Source: Ipomoea triloba (lineage: Eukaryota > Streptophyta > Magnoliopsida > Solanales > Convolvulaceae). Taken from it: a stretch of DNA of 64,000 nucleotides. The stretch lies in contig NC_044919.1 in assembly GCF_003576645.1 (NCBI RefSeq), positions 19,831,890 to 19,895,889 on the forward strand. Direction: 5' to 3'. Below, piece by piece: positions 47,619 through 59,216 of the stretch. Position numbers and translations under genes: made by a program. The notes under the pieces were generated by a model. That model was not told the origin of the DNA. It worked only from the letters and a program-made list of their open reading frames with translations, and searched no databases. Position 1 is the stretch's first letter; the number at the start of each line of letters is the position of its first letter.

Positions 47619-48905
47619 TATAAGGAATAAGAATTATAGACTGCCTAATATTGGGGAGTCTTAATTATATTAAAAGTGATGAACCTAATATAAGATAGGT
47701 TGAATCTTTGATATATATATTAGGAATATTAAGCCTAATCCTATCGAAACTACTCTGATATCTCGTGTTGGGCCTCCTTCTTGAGTTTCATTGATCCATT
47801 TTTTTCTTTGGCCGGTCTATTTAGTCAACCTAGTATACCTTTCATCGATAATATTATCAAATATAATGCACTAGTTGACAGTTAATATAAAGCAACGTCG
47901 TTTTGAAAAAAAAAGTCTATATAAGGTAAAGGTGAACCCTTGTCCACTATATAGTTTGCCTTTCACATCATAAATCCATTGGTCTTTTATCACATACTCA
48001 AGTATTCAACCAAAATTTCAACCTCCCTGTTAGGTAGGATCTAATAGATTATACTAAACGTCCTAATTGTCAATTTTTACTTTCCTTACTTTAGACTCTG
48101 TTCATATTTCAACCAGAATAGGGGAAACATTTATTATATTGTCTGTATAAATTTTTTTTAATGTATAATATAGAGCGTAATAAAAAAAAAAACCATTTTC
48201 CTTACTTTTCTCCATATTGTTCTTTTAATTGTTCTAATAATTATATAATTATAATTTTTTTTTAATGATGCACAAAATTTCAATTTTAAAAATGTTAACA
48301 TGGTATGACACTTTTTATCAAACACCGAGTAATCCTCTTTCAAGTAATATTTTCATTTTGCATATTAAAATATAAAGCACTAAAGGATAAATACTTAATT
48401 GAGAACCTTAATTGTAACACAAAAGCTAGCTAAACATTGAAAATTTGATGTCAAGACTAAACGCACATATGTCTGACATTGTATCTGGTAACAAATTTTA
48501 GTAGTCGAAATAGGAATTATTGTTTTTTAAATTTAGTTGGTCCATTCAGTACTAACTAATTTAGAGTCGTACAAATACTAAAGTAAAAATAATTTAAAGT
48601 CGTACATATATATACCAAATCCGATAACATGCAACAAATTATTATTATTTTTTTGGAAATTCAATACCAGAAGGCATATTTTAGTCAATTTCCCTATTAA
48701 TTTAATTATTATATTCATTTTAATAATGTTGAATTTATAGAAGGAATTAAATTGTTGTGGACCTCTCAAATTATAATTATTCCTCTTTCATATTTTATAA
48801 GTCCTATTACTATATAACTTGGTCAATTATATTTTTCTTTATTTTTTAAAATAATTTCTTATTTTGTTTGAATTTGATTTTTTAAAATACTTAATAGAAC
48901 CGTTG

Positions 48906-48941
<36 letters not shown>
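47619..48941. repeat. 1.3-kb duplicated segment, copy 2
   Basis: Direct-orientation partner of 15705-17045, ending in (AT)n at 48910-48941. It lies 2.4 kb upstream of the glycosyltransferase gene. Confidence 0.85.
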
Positions 48942-48944
<3 letters not shown>

Positions 48945-50103
48945 AGGCATCCGGTGCGGCCTTGGTCTTGTGTGCGGTCATGTGGCCTGTTCTACACCAT
49001 TAGATTGTTTAATCCAACGCATCAGGTTGATCCAAAATAAAAAAGAGCGCTGAACATTATTAACGCGAAGGAGGGGTATACTTGTTAGTTTACTACGATT
49101 CAAGACCCCATTGAACTCACCACGACATGCTCGTTCACGATTCCAAGGCGCTCTATTAACCGCGAAGCTTTCCAAGCAAGACACTCCAACAGAGGAACGC
49201 GAATGGAGTAATTCGCAATAGTCTGTGCATTATCAACATTAATCTGGTTCATATTTGAGATAATATTGGTATAATTCGCAATAGTTTGTGTATTTGGTGT
49301 GTGGTGGTTAAGTGGTGTGTTTTAATATGAGAACTGGTGCATTTTATAACGTATAATGGTGTGTTTTAATTTTGTTGGTGCATTTGAATTGAGTGGTGTA
49401 TTTCGGTATGGTGGGGAATGGTGCGTTTTAATTTGTTCAGTGGTGCATTTTATAACGTAGAATGGTGTGTTTTAATACACATGGTGGTGAATTTTACGAG
49501 TATTTGCATTTCGTGTGTGGTGGTTAAGTGATGTGTTTTAATCTGAGAACTGGTGTATTTTATAACGTATAATGGTGTGTTTTAATTTTGTTGGTGCATT
49601 TGAATTGAGTGGTGTATTTCAGTATGGTGGGGAATGGTGTGTTTTAATTTGTTCAGTGGTGCATTTTATAACGTAGAATGGTGTGTTTTAATAATACGTT
49701 TGTTGGTGCATTCTGTATCCTAACATTACCTTCCCCACTTACAATTACCATAAAGCCCCCACTTAGGTTACGCGAATTAAATTTCCTAAATCCTAATATA
49801 TCACAACCACCGTCGGATCAGCACTTCCTAAATCCTAATATATCACAACCACCGTCGGATCAGCACAATCGAATTCCTAATATATCACAACCACCGTCGG
49901 ATCAGCACAATCGAATGGCGCACGCTTGGCCACCACCGTCGGATCAGCACAATCGAATGGCGCACGCTTGGCCACACCCGTCGGATCAGCACAATCGAAT
50001 GGCGCACGCTTGGCCACACGACTCGGATCAGCACAATCGAATGGCGCACGCTTGGCCACACGACCGCACCTAACAACACAGCCGCATTTGATTAATATTC
50101 TAT
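48942..50103. mobile_element. Terminal-inverted-repeat element set in (TA)n
   Basis: TA runs on both sides (48910-48941 and from 50101). The left end contains TGTGCGGTCATGTGGCC then TTAGATTG and AATCCAACG. The reverse complement of the right end contains GGTGCGGTCGTGTGGCC, then TTCGATTG and GATCCGACG in the same order, so the ends are inverted copies of about 50 bp. The interior has a 220-bp direct duplication (49292-49505 and 49513-49695, GGTGTGTTTTAAT motifs) and the 42-bp array at locus E. No transposase. Confidence 0.6.
49783..50065. repeat. 42-bp sliding duplication, locus E (5 jumps)
   Basis: Five backward jumps of exactly 42 bases, taken after positions 42, 50, 67, 69 and 72 of one underlying sequence. 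Each unit is 42 bp long but starts in a different register, so the units look like a gradual change from one sequence to the next. Removing 210 bases yields a single-copy end of the element. It creates a false repetitive ORF. Confidence 0.92.
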
Positions 50104-50256
50104 ATATATATATATATATTACTAATGGTAAATTAAACAGTACAAAAGTTTTATTGTACATATATAATTTGAGCTGTCTTGTTATCTTTGTTGCGCATAT
50201 ATAAAATGATACAATTGGAATACAACAATAGATGTGACATTTTTTTTTATTAATAT

Positions 50257-51005
50257 TTCACTAGTATTTTTCACCCGTGCGATGCACGGAATGGATTTGT
50301 TATAATATATTAAGAATATTTGGATCGATATATAATTATATAAATTATAACATCAAATATTATATAGTGCAATTGAAGGTATGTTTTGGATCGATTATGT
50401 TTTCTGATGTTATCCGTGTTTGAATTTCAGCAAATAATTGCTTAATTAATAGCTAATGTGTAGATGTACGCAATGCGGTGCTAGAACTTTAGAGATTTTA
50501 TATTTGTATGTTTAGGATTTTTATAAATTGGGCAAATATGCTCGTTCTCTAGTAACTCAGTTATAGGAATCAATTGCTATTCTAATTCATATGTATGGAA
50601 GATATATTTTTGTGTAGATATATAACAATTTTTCCATCTTGGAAAAAAAACATAATATCACTGGTTGTATTTACACATTATTGAAAACCTCTTTGTAGAA
50701 AACATTGGTAGTAGCAACACAATCTTGTCAATCCTCGTCTAGAACGATTGTATAGATTGCATTGCAGGGAAATATATGTACTATATTATTACGATTAGTA
50801 ATTTTAATCTAAAATTGTATTACGATTAGGAACGTAGAGAAAAATATATTTTATTAGGAATTGTATTATCATATTTTAGTGTACAATTGTATTGCGAATA
50901 GGAATAGTATTACCATATTTTAAAATATTATGCAAATCTTAACAGTATATGAATATTTTGGGCGGGAAGTTAAAAGTTAGAATATTGTTTTTATTAATAG
51001 TATAG
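50257..51005. mobile_element. Possible MITE-like element upstream of the glycosyltransferase
   Basis: The left end carries CACTAGTATTTTTCACCC followed by GTGCGATGCACGGAA, a sequence common at the ends of abundant plant repeats; the right end reads TTATTAATAGTATAGAT. The interior is AT-rich without an ORF. The boundaries are a guess from familiarity with the end motifs. Confidence 0.35.
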
Positions 51006-51306
51006 ATGATAAAATGACATGAAAACAACGTCATTTTGAACCGTGGTCCACACAATAATTTGACAGAATCAATGCGCTACTACTGTGGTGTGGTTCGACC
51101 TTTTTCAACCTAAAAAATCAATGTCCTACTACTTTCTTTCAATCTTGTAACCACCTATTTAGAACAACGACAAATATGCCATTACACTTTTTTTGTTGTT
51201 ATTACACCGCCAAAGTGTATAATCATATCATAATTGACTATTTATCTTTAGTGATAATCACAATTTCTATTATATTAAAATAAATGGAAAAACACCTATG
51301 CCACCT

Positions 51307-51313
51307 CTATATA
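51307..51313 (+). promoter_or_regulatory. TATA box of the glycosyltransferase gene
   Basis: CTATATATG about 65 bases upstream of the ATG, a typical distance for a plant gene with a short leader. Confidence 0.55.
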
Positions 51314-51373
51314 TGTACCAGCATATTGCCGTGCTAAAAATCGCATACTTCATCATCATATCATATCTTAACC

Positions 51374-52726
51374 ATGGAATATAGAAACCAAACAAGAAGT
51401 CCTCTGAAAGTACTTATTTTTCCATGGTTAGCATATGGCCATGTAACCCCTTACTTTGAACTCGCCAAAAAGCTCTCCCAGAAAAACTTTAAGATCTACT
51501 TCCACTCAACCCCAGCCATCCTCGACAACATAAAACGAAACAATCCAGTTCTGGACGACAACATCGAACTCGTCGAACTCCGTTTGCCCTCCGGCGACGA
51601 CCTCCCTCCTCACAACCACACCACAAAAGGGCTCCCCAAGTACCTCCTCGGCTCTCTCTTTCAAGCCTTCCAGGCCGCTAGATCAACCTTCCCAGACATA
51701 CTAGATTACTGTTCTCCAGATTTAGTAATCTTCGACGGTTTCCAACCCTGGGTCCCGGATGTCGCGTCGTCGCGTAACATTCCGGCCGTCAATTACCTCA
51801 TTATAGGATCCTCGGCGTTCTCCTACTTCTACCACACCACTTATACCTACAAGGGCACCTCCGAGCCTTTCCCATTTCCGGCAATCTATTCTCGGGATCA
51901 CGAGAGGAAGAGCCTCAGCGTGCCCTGGGAGTCGGGGTTCATATTCAAGGGGATTGAGAAATCTTCGGAGATTGTATTGGTCAACAGCTGCGAGGAGATT
52001 GATGGGAAGTATATTGGGTACCTCTCTGAGCTATCCAAGAAGAAGATGGTACCCATTGGGCCGTTGATCCACATCGTCGAGGGAGACGATGCTAAGATCA
52101 TGGAATGGCTAGACAAGAAGGAGGAACTGTCAACTCTGTATGTGTCTTTTGGGAGCGAGTATTACTTGAGCCCAGATGACATGGAGGAATTGGCATATGG
52201 TTTAGAGCTGAGTGGGGTTAATTTCATATGGGTGATTAGGTTCCCGGAGGGGGAACAAAGGAGTATAAATGAGGCATTGCCAAGAGGGTTTCTCGGGAGA
52301 GTGAAGGAGAGAGGGTTAATGGTAGAAAACTGGGCACCCCAAGCAAAGATTTTAAGGCACAATAATGTTGGAGTGTTTTTGAGTCATTGCGGATGGAACT
52401 CGGTGTTAGAAAGCGTGCACTTTGAGGTACCAATCATAGCCTTGCCTATGCATCTTGACCAGCCTGCTCATGCAAGGATGGCTGTTGAACTCGGGACTGC
52501 TTTGGAGATTCAAAGGGATGAAAATGGGAAGCTCAATAGAGAAGAGGTTGCCAAGGTTATCAAAAATGTTTTGGTGGAGGGAAACGTTAAAGAGTTGAGG
52601 GAAAAAGTTAAACAAGTGAACAAGAAAATAAAAATGAAAGGTGAAAAACAAATTGATGACGCTGTGGAAGTTCTCACCAATCTCTGCATCCAGTATAAGC
52701 AGCAACGAAATGATCATTTTGGTTGA
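51374..52726 (+). CDS. UDP-glycosyltransferase (GT1), UGT94-like
   Basis: An intact intronless ORF of 450 codons. Family 1 UGTs move sugar from a UDP-sugar to small molecules in the cytosol. Seen: catalytic His23 in WLAYGHVTP with Asp121 in VIFDGFQPW as its partner; the acceptor-binding N-terminal half; and the 44-residue PSPG box from W320 (WAPQAKILRHNN) to Q363 (LPMHLDQ). A final glutamine usually goes with UDP-glucose. The short total length, the LPSGDDLPPH segment and the HLDQ ending fit the UGT94/GGT group, which adds a second sugar to an existing glucoside (for example beta-1,6 branching on crocetin, lignan or flavonoid glucosides). The acceptor here is unknown. The start has a good context (AACCATGG). 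It is the only intact host gene in the window, surrounded by retroelements. Confidence 0.93.
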   Translation: MEYRNQTRSPLKVLIFPWLAYGHVTPYFELAKKLSQKNFKIYFHSTPAILDNIKRNNPVLDDNIELVELRLPSGDDLPPHNHTTKGLPKYLLGSLFQAFQAARSTFPDILDYCSPDLVIFDGFQPWVPDVASSRNIPAVNYLIIGSSAFSYFYHTTYTYKGTSEPFPFPAIYSRDHERKSLSVPWESGFIFKGIEKSSEIVLVNSCEEIDGKYIGYLSELSKKKMVPIGPLIHIVEGDDAKIMEWLDKKEELSTLYVSFGSEYYLSPDDMEELAYGLELSGVNFIWVIRFPEGEQRSINEALPRGFLGRVKERGLMVENWAPQAKILRHNNVGVFLSHCGWNSVLESVHFEVPIIALPMHLDQPAHARMAVELGTALEIQRDENGKLNREEVAKVIKNVLVEGNVKELREKVKQVNKKIKMKGEKQIDDAVEVLTNLCIQYKQQRNDHFG

Positions 52727-52864
52727 TCTGGGGTACGGAGTGAATTGTTGTATCTTTTCCTCTCTCTTTCTTTCTTTCTTTCTTTTTTTTTTAAAATGAA
52801 ATTGAACTAGTCATTTTGCTCCTCAATCATTAAAATGCTTAGCTTGTTCTAGCAATATGCATTG

Positions 52865-52870
52865 AATAAA
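52865..52870 (+). terminator. Polyadenylation signal of the glycosyltransferase gene
   Basis: AATAAA 139 bases after the stop codon, following a long pyrimidine tract (52755-52790). Confidence 0.5.
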
Positions 52871-52929
52871 AGTTTAAATATTTTATGTACTTAATCATTA
52901 AATTATATATGATGGATACCCCTGAGGAG

Positions 52930-54085
52930 GGTACTAATAGGAACCAGCACACATGGAATTCAATAAAGGTCCACAGTGCGCTCATCACAAGGCTCATCAC
53001 TACATCCTTAACCTTAAGGCATCATTGGTGGAAGAAACAAGAAAGCCCAAGAATAATTTTATTTGATAGAGAAAAGAATGACCCATTTCAAGTGATACCA
53101 CGGATCGAAGAAAATACTTATAAGATTTGAGGTCAAATCATTTTCAAGGAAGGGAGGATGATGTGGCCTAACATAACGAAGATCCATTAAGTGTACCAAT
53201 TAGGCCAATCACAAAACCCATATCCAAACTATTAATGCAACTCTTCATTGGTTATGTTCAAAGATGGGGGAATCCAGGTCAAGCCCAATTGCAAACGATG
53301 AAGAAGAACTCAAGGCTTTTAATAATTGTTTAAGTGCTAGTTTTGGGAATTAAATTAGGCCCAAATCAACCCTATTATTTTTGGTCATCATTATTTTAAA
53401 TTGTTTGGCATGAAAGAGAAAACACTAGTTTGTATTTAGAAATGATTATATTTACTTGCTTTCTAGATTAGGTTTAAGACCCTTTTTACCATTATATTTA
53501 GGGTTACAATGCTGTTCCCTACACCTATAAAAGGGAACATCCATAGTAGCTAGTTTGAAGGAGGCTTTTCATTCAATAAAATTTTTAAGTTTTTCTTTAT
53601 ACTTGTGTAAGAAACCTTATGGCTAAATGTAGACTCAATTAGTGGCTAGTCGTGGACTCGATGAGAACAATTATGTTTGTATTAGAGTTCACAAAATATA
53701 ACTGTAGGAATACAAGAGTATATATACAAGAGAATCATAAGTAAATTAGGACTGAGAATCATAAGTAAACTAGGACTAAGACTTATAGTATGACTCTATT
53801 ATGTAGAGTCCTAATAGACTCGACTAGCAAATTGATTCATGGACTCGAATCAATCTTCCTTTCTTCAACCTTAGATTTAGGTTCGTGGACTCGTTCTTGA
53901 ATCGAAGGAAACTAGATCCGACTATAGTTGATTGAAGGTTGCATCATCGAGGTATTTGAAGCTATCATGGGATTATTCTAAGTGTTTGACGATTCAGGAC
54001 TAAGGGTTTCTCGTGAGGTCTAAGGTATTGCGATCCATCTCTATCCTTACCTTGGGAGCTATCATGGGACAATACTCCCTCACAT
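52930..54085 (+). repeat. Chromovirus pol end plus LTR-derived segment, copy 2
   Basis: Matches 57868-58925 from GGAACCAGCACACATGGAAT to GACAATACTCC. It includes a remnant of the integrase C-terminus (DPFQVIPRIEENTYKI at about 53080) followed by the terminal TCATTTTCAAGGAAGG block. An insertion of about 140 bp at 53683-53818 is absent from the other copies. It starts about 60 bases beyond the polyadenylation signal of the glycosyltransferase gene. Confidence 0.75.
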
Positions 54086-54203
54086 AATCATCACAAATTT
54101 GGTTATCTAGGTTTCCTAGGTTTTATTTAAAAAAAAAAACCACAACATTCCTATCTTACTTTTCGTTTCTTATATACATAAAAAAAAAAAAAAAAAAAAC
54201 CCA

Positions 54204-54650
54204 AAATTTTTTTTCTTGCATTCTTGATTGTGTTCTTGAATCTTGATATTTGTTCTTGAGTTTCTTGAAAAATATCCCAAAATTGTTTTCCAATTTTTCC
54301 CACCCAATATCAACAAAATCCCACACCTCCCAACCACCATATTACCATAAATTCTGTCAAGAAAACAACTTCATCTCCCCCTTACTTATATCCAAAGCAC
54401 ATTTACGCACAATCACATCCTTTTTTTTTTCTTGCATTCTTAATTGTGTTCTTGAATCTTGATATTTGTTCTTGAGTTTCTTGAAAAACTATCCCAAAAT
54501 AGTTTTCCAATTTTTCCCACCCAGTATCAACGAAATCCACACCTCCCAACCACCATATTACCATAAATTCTGTCAAGAAAACAACTTCATCTCACCCTTA
54601 CCTATATCAAAAGCAAATTTACGCACAATCACATCGAAAGCATACCCTGT
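54204..54650. repeat. About 206-bp tandem duplication
   Basis: TTCTTGCATTCTT(G/A)ATTGTG through ATTTACGCACAATCACATC is present twice with few differences (54215-54420 and 54428-54635). It lies in the leader of the decayed chromovirus. The rest of 54086-55551 is AT-rich and has no ORF of note. Confidence 0.85.
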
Positions 54651-55551
54651 CCAGATTTCTGCATTCTGTGACTAGTTTCAGAAATTGACGTATATCTAGA
54701 GATCTGCCGGTTAGTTTTATGTGAAATTTTTATATGTTGTAGATATCTTCTTGGGAGTTCTTTTGATATATTATATACTTGCAAATTCATTCTAGTCATT
54801 GAGATATTGATATTCAAAGTAAGGGTAGCGTTTCTGTTTTCTAGGCGATTCTTAAAATTCTTAATTTTTGTTTTGAAGGACTTGTGTGGATCCTCTTGGT
54901 CCGAAATTTTTTGTGATATTTTCATTACTTATTTGGAGGGTAATTATTAAAAAAATAAATCAAGAAAGTTGAAAAAAAAAAAAGCAAAACAAAAGAGAAA
55001 GAATAAGGTTGGGGAAAGAATCTGGTTAGCAGGAGAATCTTAGAGGGAAAAGTATAGGGTTTAAAGGAGTTCTTGATTCCTATTTGGTTGTGGTACACTT
55101 GAATCCTGTTACATCTTATTTGTGTCTACCTTTTGATATTGGCTTTGCATATCCTTCTACTATACTTCTTTCTTTGCTTTCCTTTTTTTTTTCAAATCCT
55201 GCTTAGTTTCTTTGCTTCCTACCTCACGATACACCCTTGCTCTCAAAGGCTTGTGAAGTCTTCCAAGGTACACTTTCTTGAACTTTGAGGTTGAATCCAT
55301 ATCAACCTGAGTTTCGGACTAGAAATTTTCCTTTTTGAAAAAAGACTTGTGAGAGTATCTGCCACCCTGAGCAATACACAAGTGGAGTGTGTGTTTGTAA
55401 GAGTGTGTAGCGTACCTCCAGAGCCATATAATCCACCTCTTACCCGTAAGCTGAGAATAGTGAGGGACCGAGCCAACTTTTTGGTTTCACTAACGTGACT
55501 ACTAACACATCTTCTTCTTCTTTTTTTTTAGAATTTTTTTTTCCTCTACTA

Positions 55552-56520
55552 ATGGATGAACAGGTCCCAAACACACCCCAAACATTAGAACAAAAAATAG
55601 ATGCTTTAACCTTCACCATGGACGAGTTACTCACACGAATGACTAATTTGGAGCAACACCCTCAGCAAGTGCAATCACTACACAATGATGAGCAACAACT
55701 ACCACCAATAGGGAGAGTGGATCCTAGATGTCAAAGGATCCAACGGCCTAATGAGGAGTTAAGAAACATTAAACTCGAAATTCCTTACTTCACTGACGAG
55801 AAAGGACCTACTGAGTATATGGAATGTGGGAATGCTGTTGAAGCACATTTTGATTTAAAGCACTATTTTGATCTTACAAAAATTAGGCTAGTTGCTACAT
55901 CTTCTAAGGGGTATGCAATACCTTGGTGGCGAAAAAGAAATCGAGAGAGAGAGAGTTGGTAATTTTATTCCCTATATGAATCTTGGGTTCAAGTGAGGGA
56001 AGATATGCGCCTAACCTTTCGTCCTAAATCATTTTTCTATAATCTTGAAAGAAAATTGCAGAGAACCGTCCAAGGAACAATGTCAGCTGATGAGTACCAC
56101 TAAACTATAAATATTTTGCTTAAATAGGGAGACATACATGAAGAAGAAGCAAGAACTATTGCTTGTTTCTTACATGGATTGAACTTAGAAATTTGATGTA
56201 GAATGAGTATTCAGAGATATGACACCCTTTATAATTCCTTGTATGCTACACGTGAATCTGAGGCAAAAATCAAAGAGATGAAAATATACAAGTTTAACAA
56301 TGATGCATTAAGATGGAACAACACTCGTTCCACCCCTCAAAGGTGTGATGAACATCCTCCTCCAAGAGATGATTCACAAGACAAAGGTAAAGAAAAGGTA
56401 AGTGAAACCTCAACATGTAGAGAATTGATTTGTTATTGATGTAATGAGAGAGACCACATAGCTCGTGATTGCCCTAACAAGAGGGTAGGTAAGATAACAA
56501 AACAATATTTTGTGCTAAAG
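55552..56520 (+). pseudogene. gag: Chromovirus-type gag fragment with zinc knuckle
   Basis: ATG at 55552 opens MDEQVPNTPQTLEQKIDALT, then a capsid-like region (KLEIPYFTDEKGPTEYMECG), several stops, further capsid pieces (RLTFRPKSFFYNLERKLQ; YDTLYNSLYATRESEAKI) and a zinc knuckle C-x2-C-x4-H-x4-C at about 56431-56475 with one internal stop. The order is normal for gag of Ty3/gypsy chromoviruses. The gene is dead. Confidence 0.7.
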
Positions 56521-57880
56521 GGTTATTAAGAGGGAATGCTTGTACTGTGGTAATAATAGATTCTGGAAGTTGCACATGTGTGCCTAGTGCAACTATGGTT
56601 AAAATTCTTTAGTTACCTTTTCTTGATCACCCAAATCCTTATCGTTTGCAATGGTTAATCGATGTAATAGAAGTTAGAGTAACCAAACAGGTTCTTATTC
56701 CTATATATATATTAACAATTACTCTGATAAAATTTTGTGTGATATTACCCCAATACATGTTGCTCATATCTTGTTAGGTAGACCATGGAAATTTGATAGA
56801 AAAATAAGTTAGAATGGAATGAGGAACACTTATGTGCCTCACATGAATGAAGTTAGATATGTTTTGCCTACATTGTTTCCTAAACAAGTAGAAGAAATTT
56901 AATAGAGGTTTACACAAGCTCGATCTCAAACCAGCCTCTAAGAAAGAAGAAATCAAAGAGAGCAAAGTGGAACCTCCATGTTTCGAATTGCAGTCGCCAC
57001 TCAAATCCTCTAACTCAGTTTGTAGCCAAGCAAAGGGACCACAATCAGTTATACAATTGAAAGGACCAGCCCAAGGTGTTAAAGTGCAGTCTCTCTTGGT
57101 AACTAAAAAGGATAGTAAGCTAGAGAAAAGAAGCGGAATCACTATCTACTCACTTTTATTTCAAAAACATGCATTACAATTCTCTAGATTTGTTTGTCAT
57201 GTTTCTATTAATGACCTACTTGCTAGATGTGTTAGAAATTTGTTTGCTTCCATACATTCGAGATTCCTTAACTTTGATTTTACTTAAACTTTGTTTGATA
57301 GAGATAAGGAATCACTGGGAAGTTATAAGGCACATTTGAAAACTTTTTATGGCAAATACTACTTGCACAAGGGGCTTTGGCTCATAGTCAATGGGATTGA
57401 CACTTTTTACTTTGTGGGCACTAGTTTAATTGTTGATTCACATAAAGACAATTTGATATTTCAAAGAGTGATGATGTTTTGCATGCATATTTTCATTGGC
57501 CAAAGAAGAAAAAAGATGTAAAATTTTATGTTCATAATTGTGCTACATACCACCACACTACATCTAAATCATTACTTGACCTTTCAATGGATTTTGTGTT
57601 TGGTTTAACCTTAAGCTCTAGGAGGAAAGATTTTATGCTTGTGAATTTTAGAAAAAATGGCTAATTTTAATAATTCTGATGTTGTTACATTTTGTGGTGT
57701 GCTGTTAGACTTAGTTGTTGCACTTGTTGATTGTTGGATAAAGTTAATTGGAGTAACTCATGTCAAGCATCCCAAGAAGAAGTTGCACAAGTGTGATAAA
57801 GCACAAAGTGGGCTTGCTTATTTGTCTTTCATTGAAGATTTAGATTCGAGGACGAATCCTTTTCAAGAAGGAGAGAATAA
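56521..57880 (+). pseudogene. pol: Chromovirus protease and integrase pieces, RT deleted
   Basis: Protease V-V-I-I-D-S-G-S at about 56545 and a decayed LLGRPW motif near 56775. Then, without any RT or RNase H, a broken integrase zinc region (HWPKKKKDVKFYVHNCATY at about 57495), the following LSMDFVFGL, and the C-terminal DLDSRTNPFQEGENN at about 57840. An internal deletion of well over 1 kb is implied. Stops and frameshifts are frequent. Confidence 0.7.
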
Positions 57881-58925
57881 TAGGAACCAGCACACATGGA
57901 ATCCAATTAGGGTCCATAGTGTGCTCATCACAAGGCCCATCACTACATCCTTAAGGCATCATTGGTGAAAGAAACAAGAAAGCCCAAGAATAATTTCATT
58001 TGATAAAGGAAAGAATTATAGTGGCCCATTTCAAGTTATACCACAGATTGAAGACAATGTTTATAAGATTCGAGGTCGAATCATTTTCAAGTAGGAGAGG
58101 ATGATGCGTTCCAACATAACGAAGATCCATTAAGTGTATCAATTGAGCCAATCACAAGGCCCAAGTCCAAACAATTAAGGCAACTCTTCACTGGTTATTT
58201 TCAAAGATGGGGGAAATCCATGTTAAGCCCAATTGCAAAAAAATGAAGAAGAACGAACTCAAGGCTCTTTATAATTGTTTAAGTGCTGATTTTTGAAATT
58301 AAATTAGGCCCAAATCAGCCCGATTATTTTTTTTCATCATTATTTTAAATTGTTTGGCATGGAAGAGAAAACACTAGTTTGTATTTAGAAAAGATTCCTT
58401 AAATCCCTTTCTAAATACGACTATATTTACTTGCTTTCTAGATTAGGTTTAGGACTCTTTTTCCCATTGTATTTAGGGTTACAATGTTTTTCCCTACTCC
58501 TATAAATAGGGCACATCCATAATAGTTTGAAGGAGCCTTTTCATTCAATAAAATTCTTAAGTTTTTCTTTACACTTGTGTAAAAAACCTTATGGCTAATT
58601 GTGGACTCAATTAGTGGCTAGTCGTGGACTCGACTAGCAAATTGATCCATGGACTCAAATCAATCTTCCTTTCTTCTACTTTAGATTTAGGTTCGTGGAC
58701 TCGTTCTTGAATTGAAAGAAACTAGATCCGACTCTAGTTGATTGAAGATTGCATCATCGAGGTACTTGAAGCGACCATAGGATCCTTATAAGCCTTTGAG
58801 GATTCGGGACTAAGGGTTTCTCGTGAGGTCTAAGGTCTTCCGATCTGTCTCTATCCTTACCTTGGGAGCTATCATGGGACAATACTCCATCTTTATTTGA
58901 ACCTTGGACTAGGTTCATATCAGGT
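57868..58925 (+). repeat. Chromovirus pol end plus LTR-derived segment, copy 3
   Basis: Pair of 52930-54085. It ends GACTAGGTTCATATCAG like copy 1. A second, decayed copy of the integrase tail block lies at 58060-58107, so the pol end is partly duplicated. The true LTR probably starts near 58103 (TGATGCG) and carries a CCTATAAATAGGGC promoter-like block at 58498. Bases 58926-59216 hold nothing recognisable. Confidence 0.75.
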
Positions 58926-59216
58926 ACCTAGCCTGGTGAGCTCCGGTAATTATATGAGGACACATATATTATAGAGGGCTGTGAGGACAAATCTTAGCCA
59001 TTGATTTTTAAAAACTAATGGTCTTGATTTAGGTGATATTTTAGTTAATTATTGTCTGATTTAGGTGTGTCTCGGTGTTGTAGTATTATGGGGAGGATAT
59101 TTTTGTCATTGCTGCTTGGATTTAATATTGGATAGCTGATCTTTCATATTCCTATTGGAGGTAGTTTACGACTTTTTGTTTTCTTTTACGGTTTGTAGTG
59201 CAGTATCCCGTATTAT

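Noticed and set aside
49678..50204. Repetitive ORFs on both strands (PPSDQHNRMAHAWP units)
   Set aside because: The repeats are products of the 42-bp sliding duplication in a non-coding element end; open frames exist on both strands only because 42 is a multiple of three.
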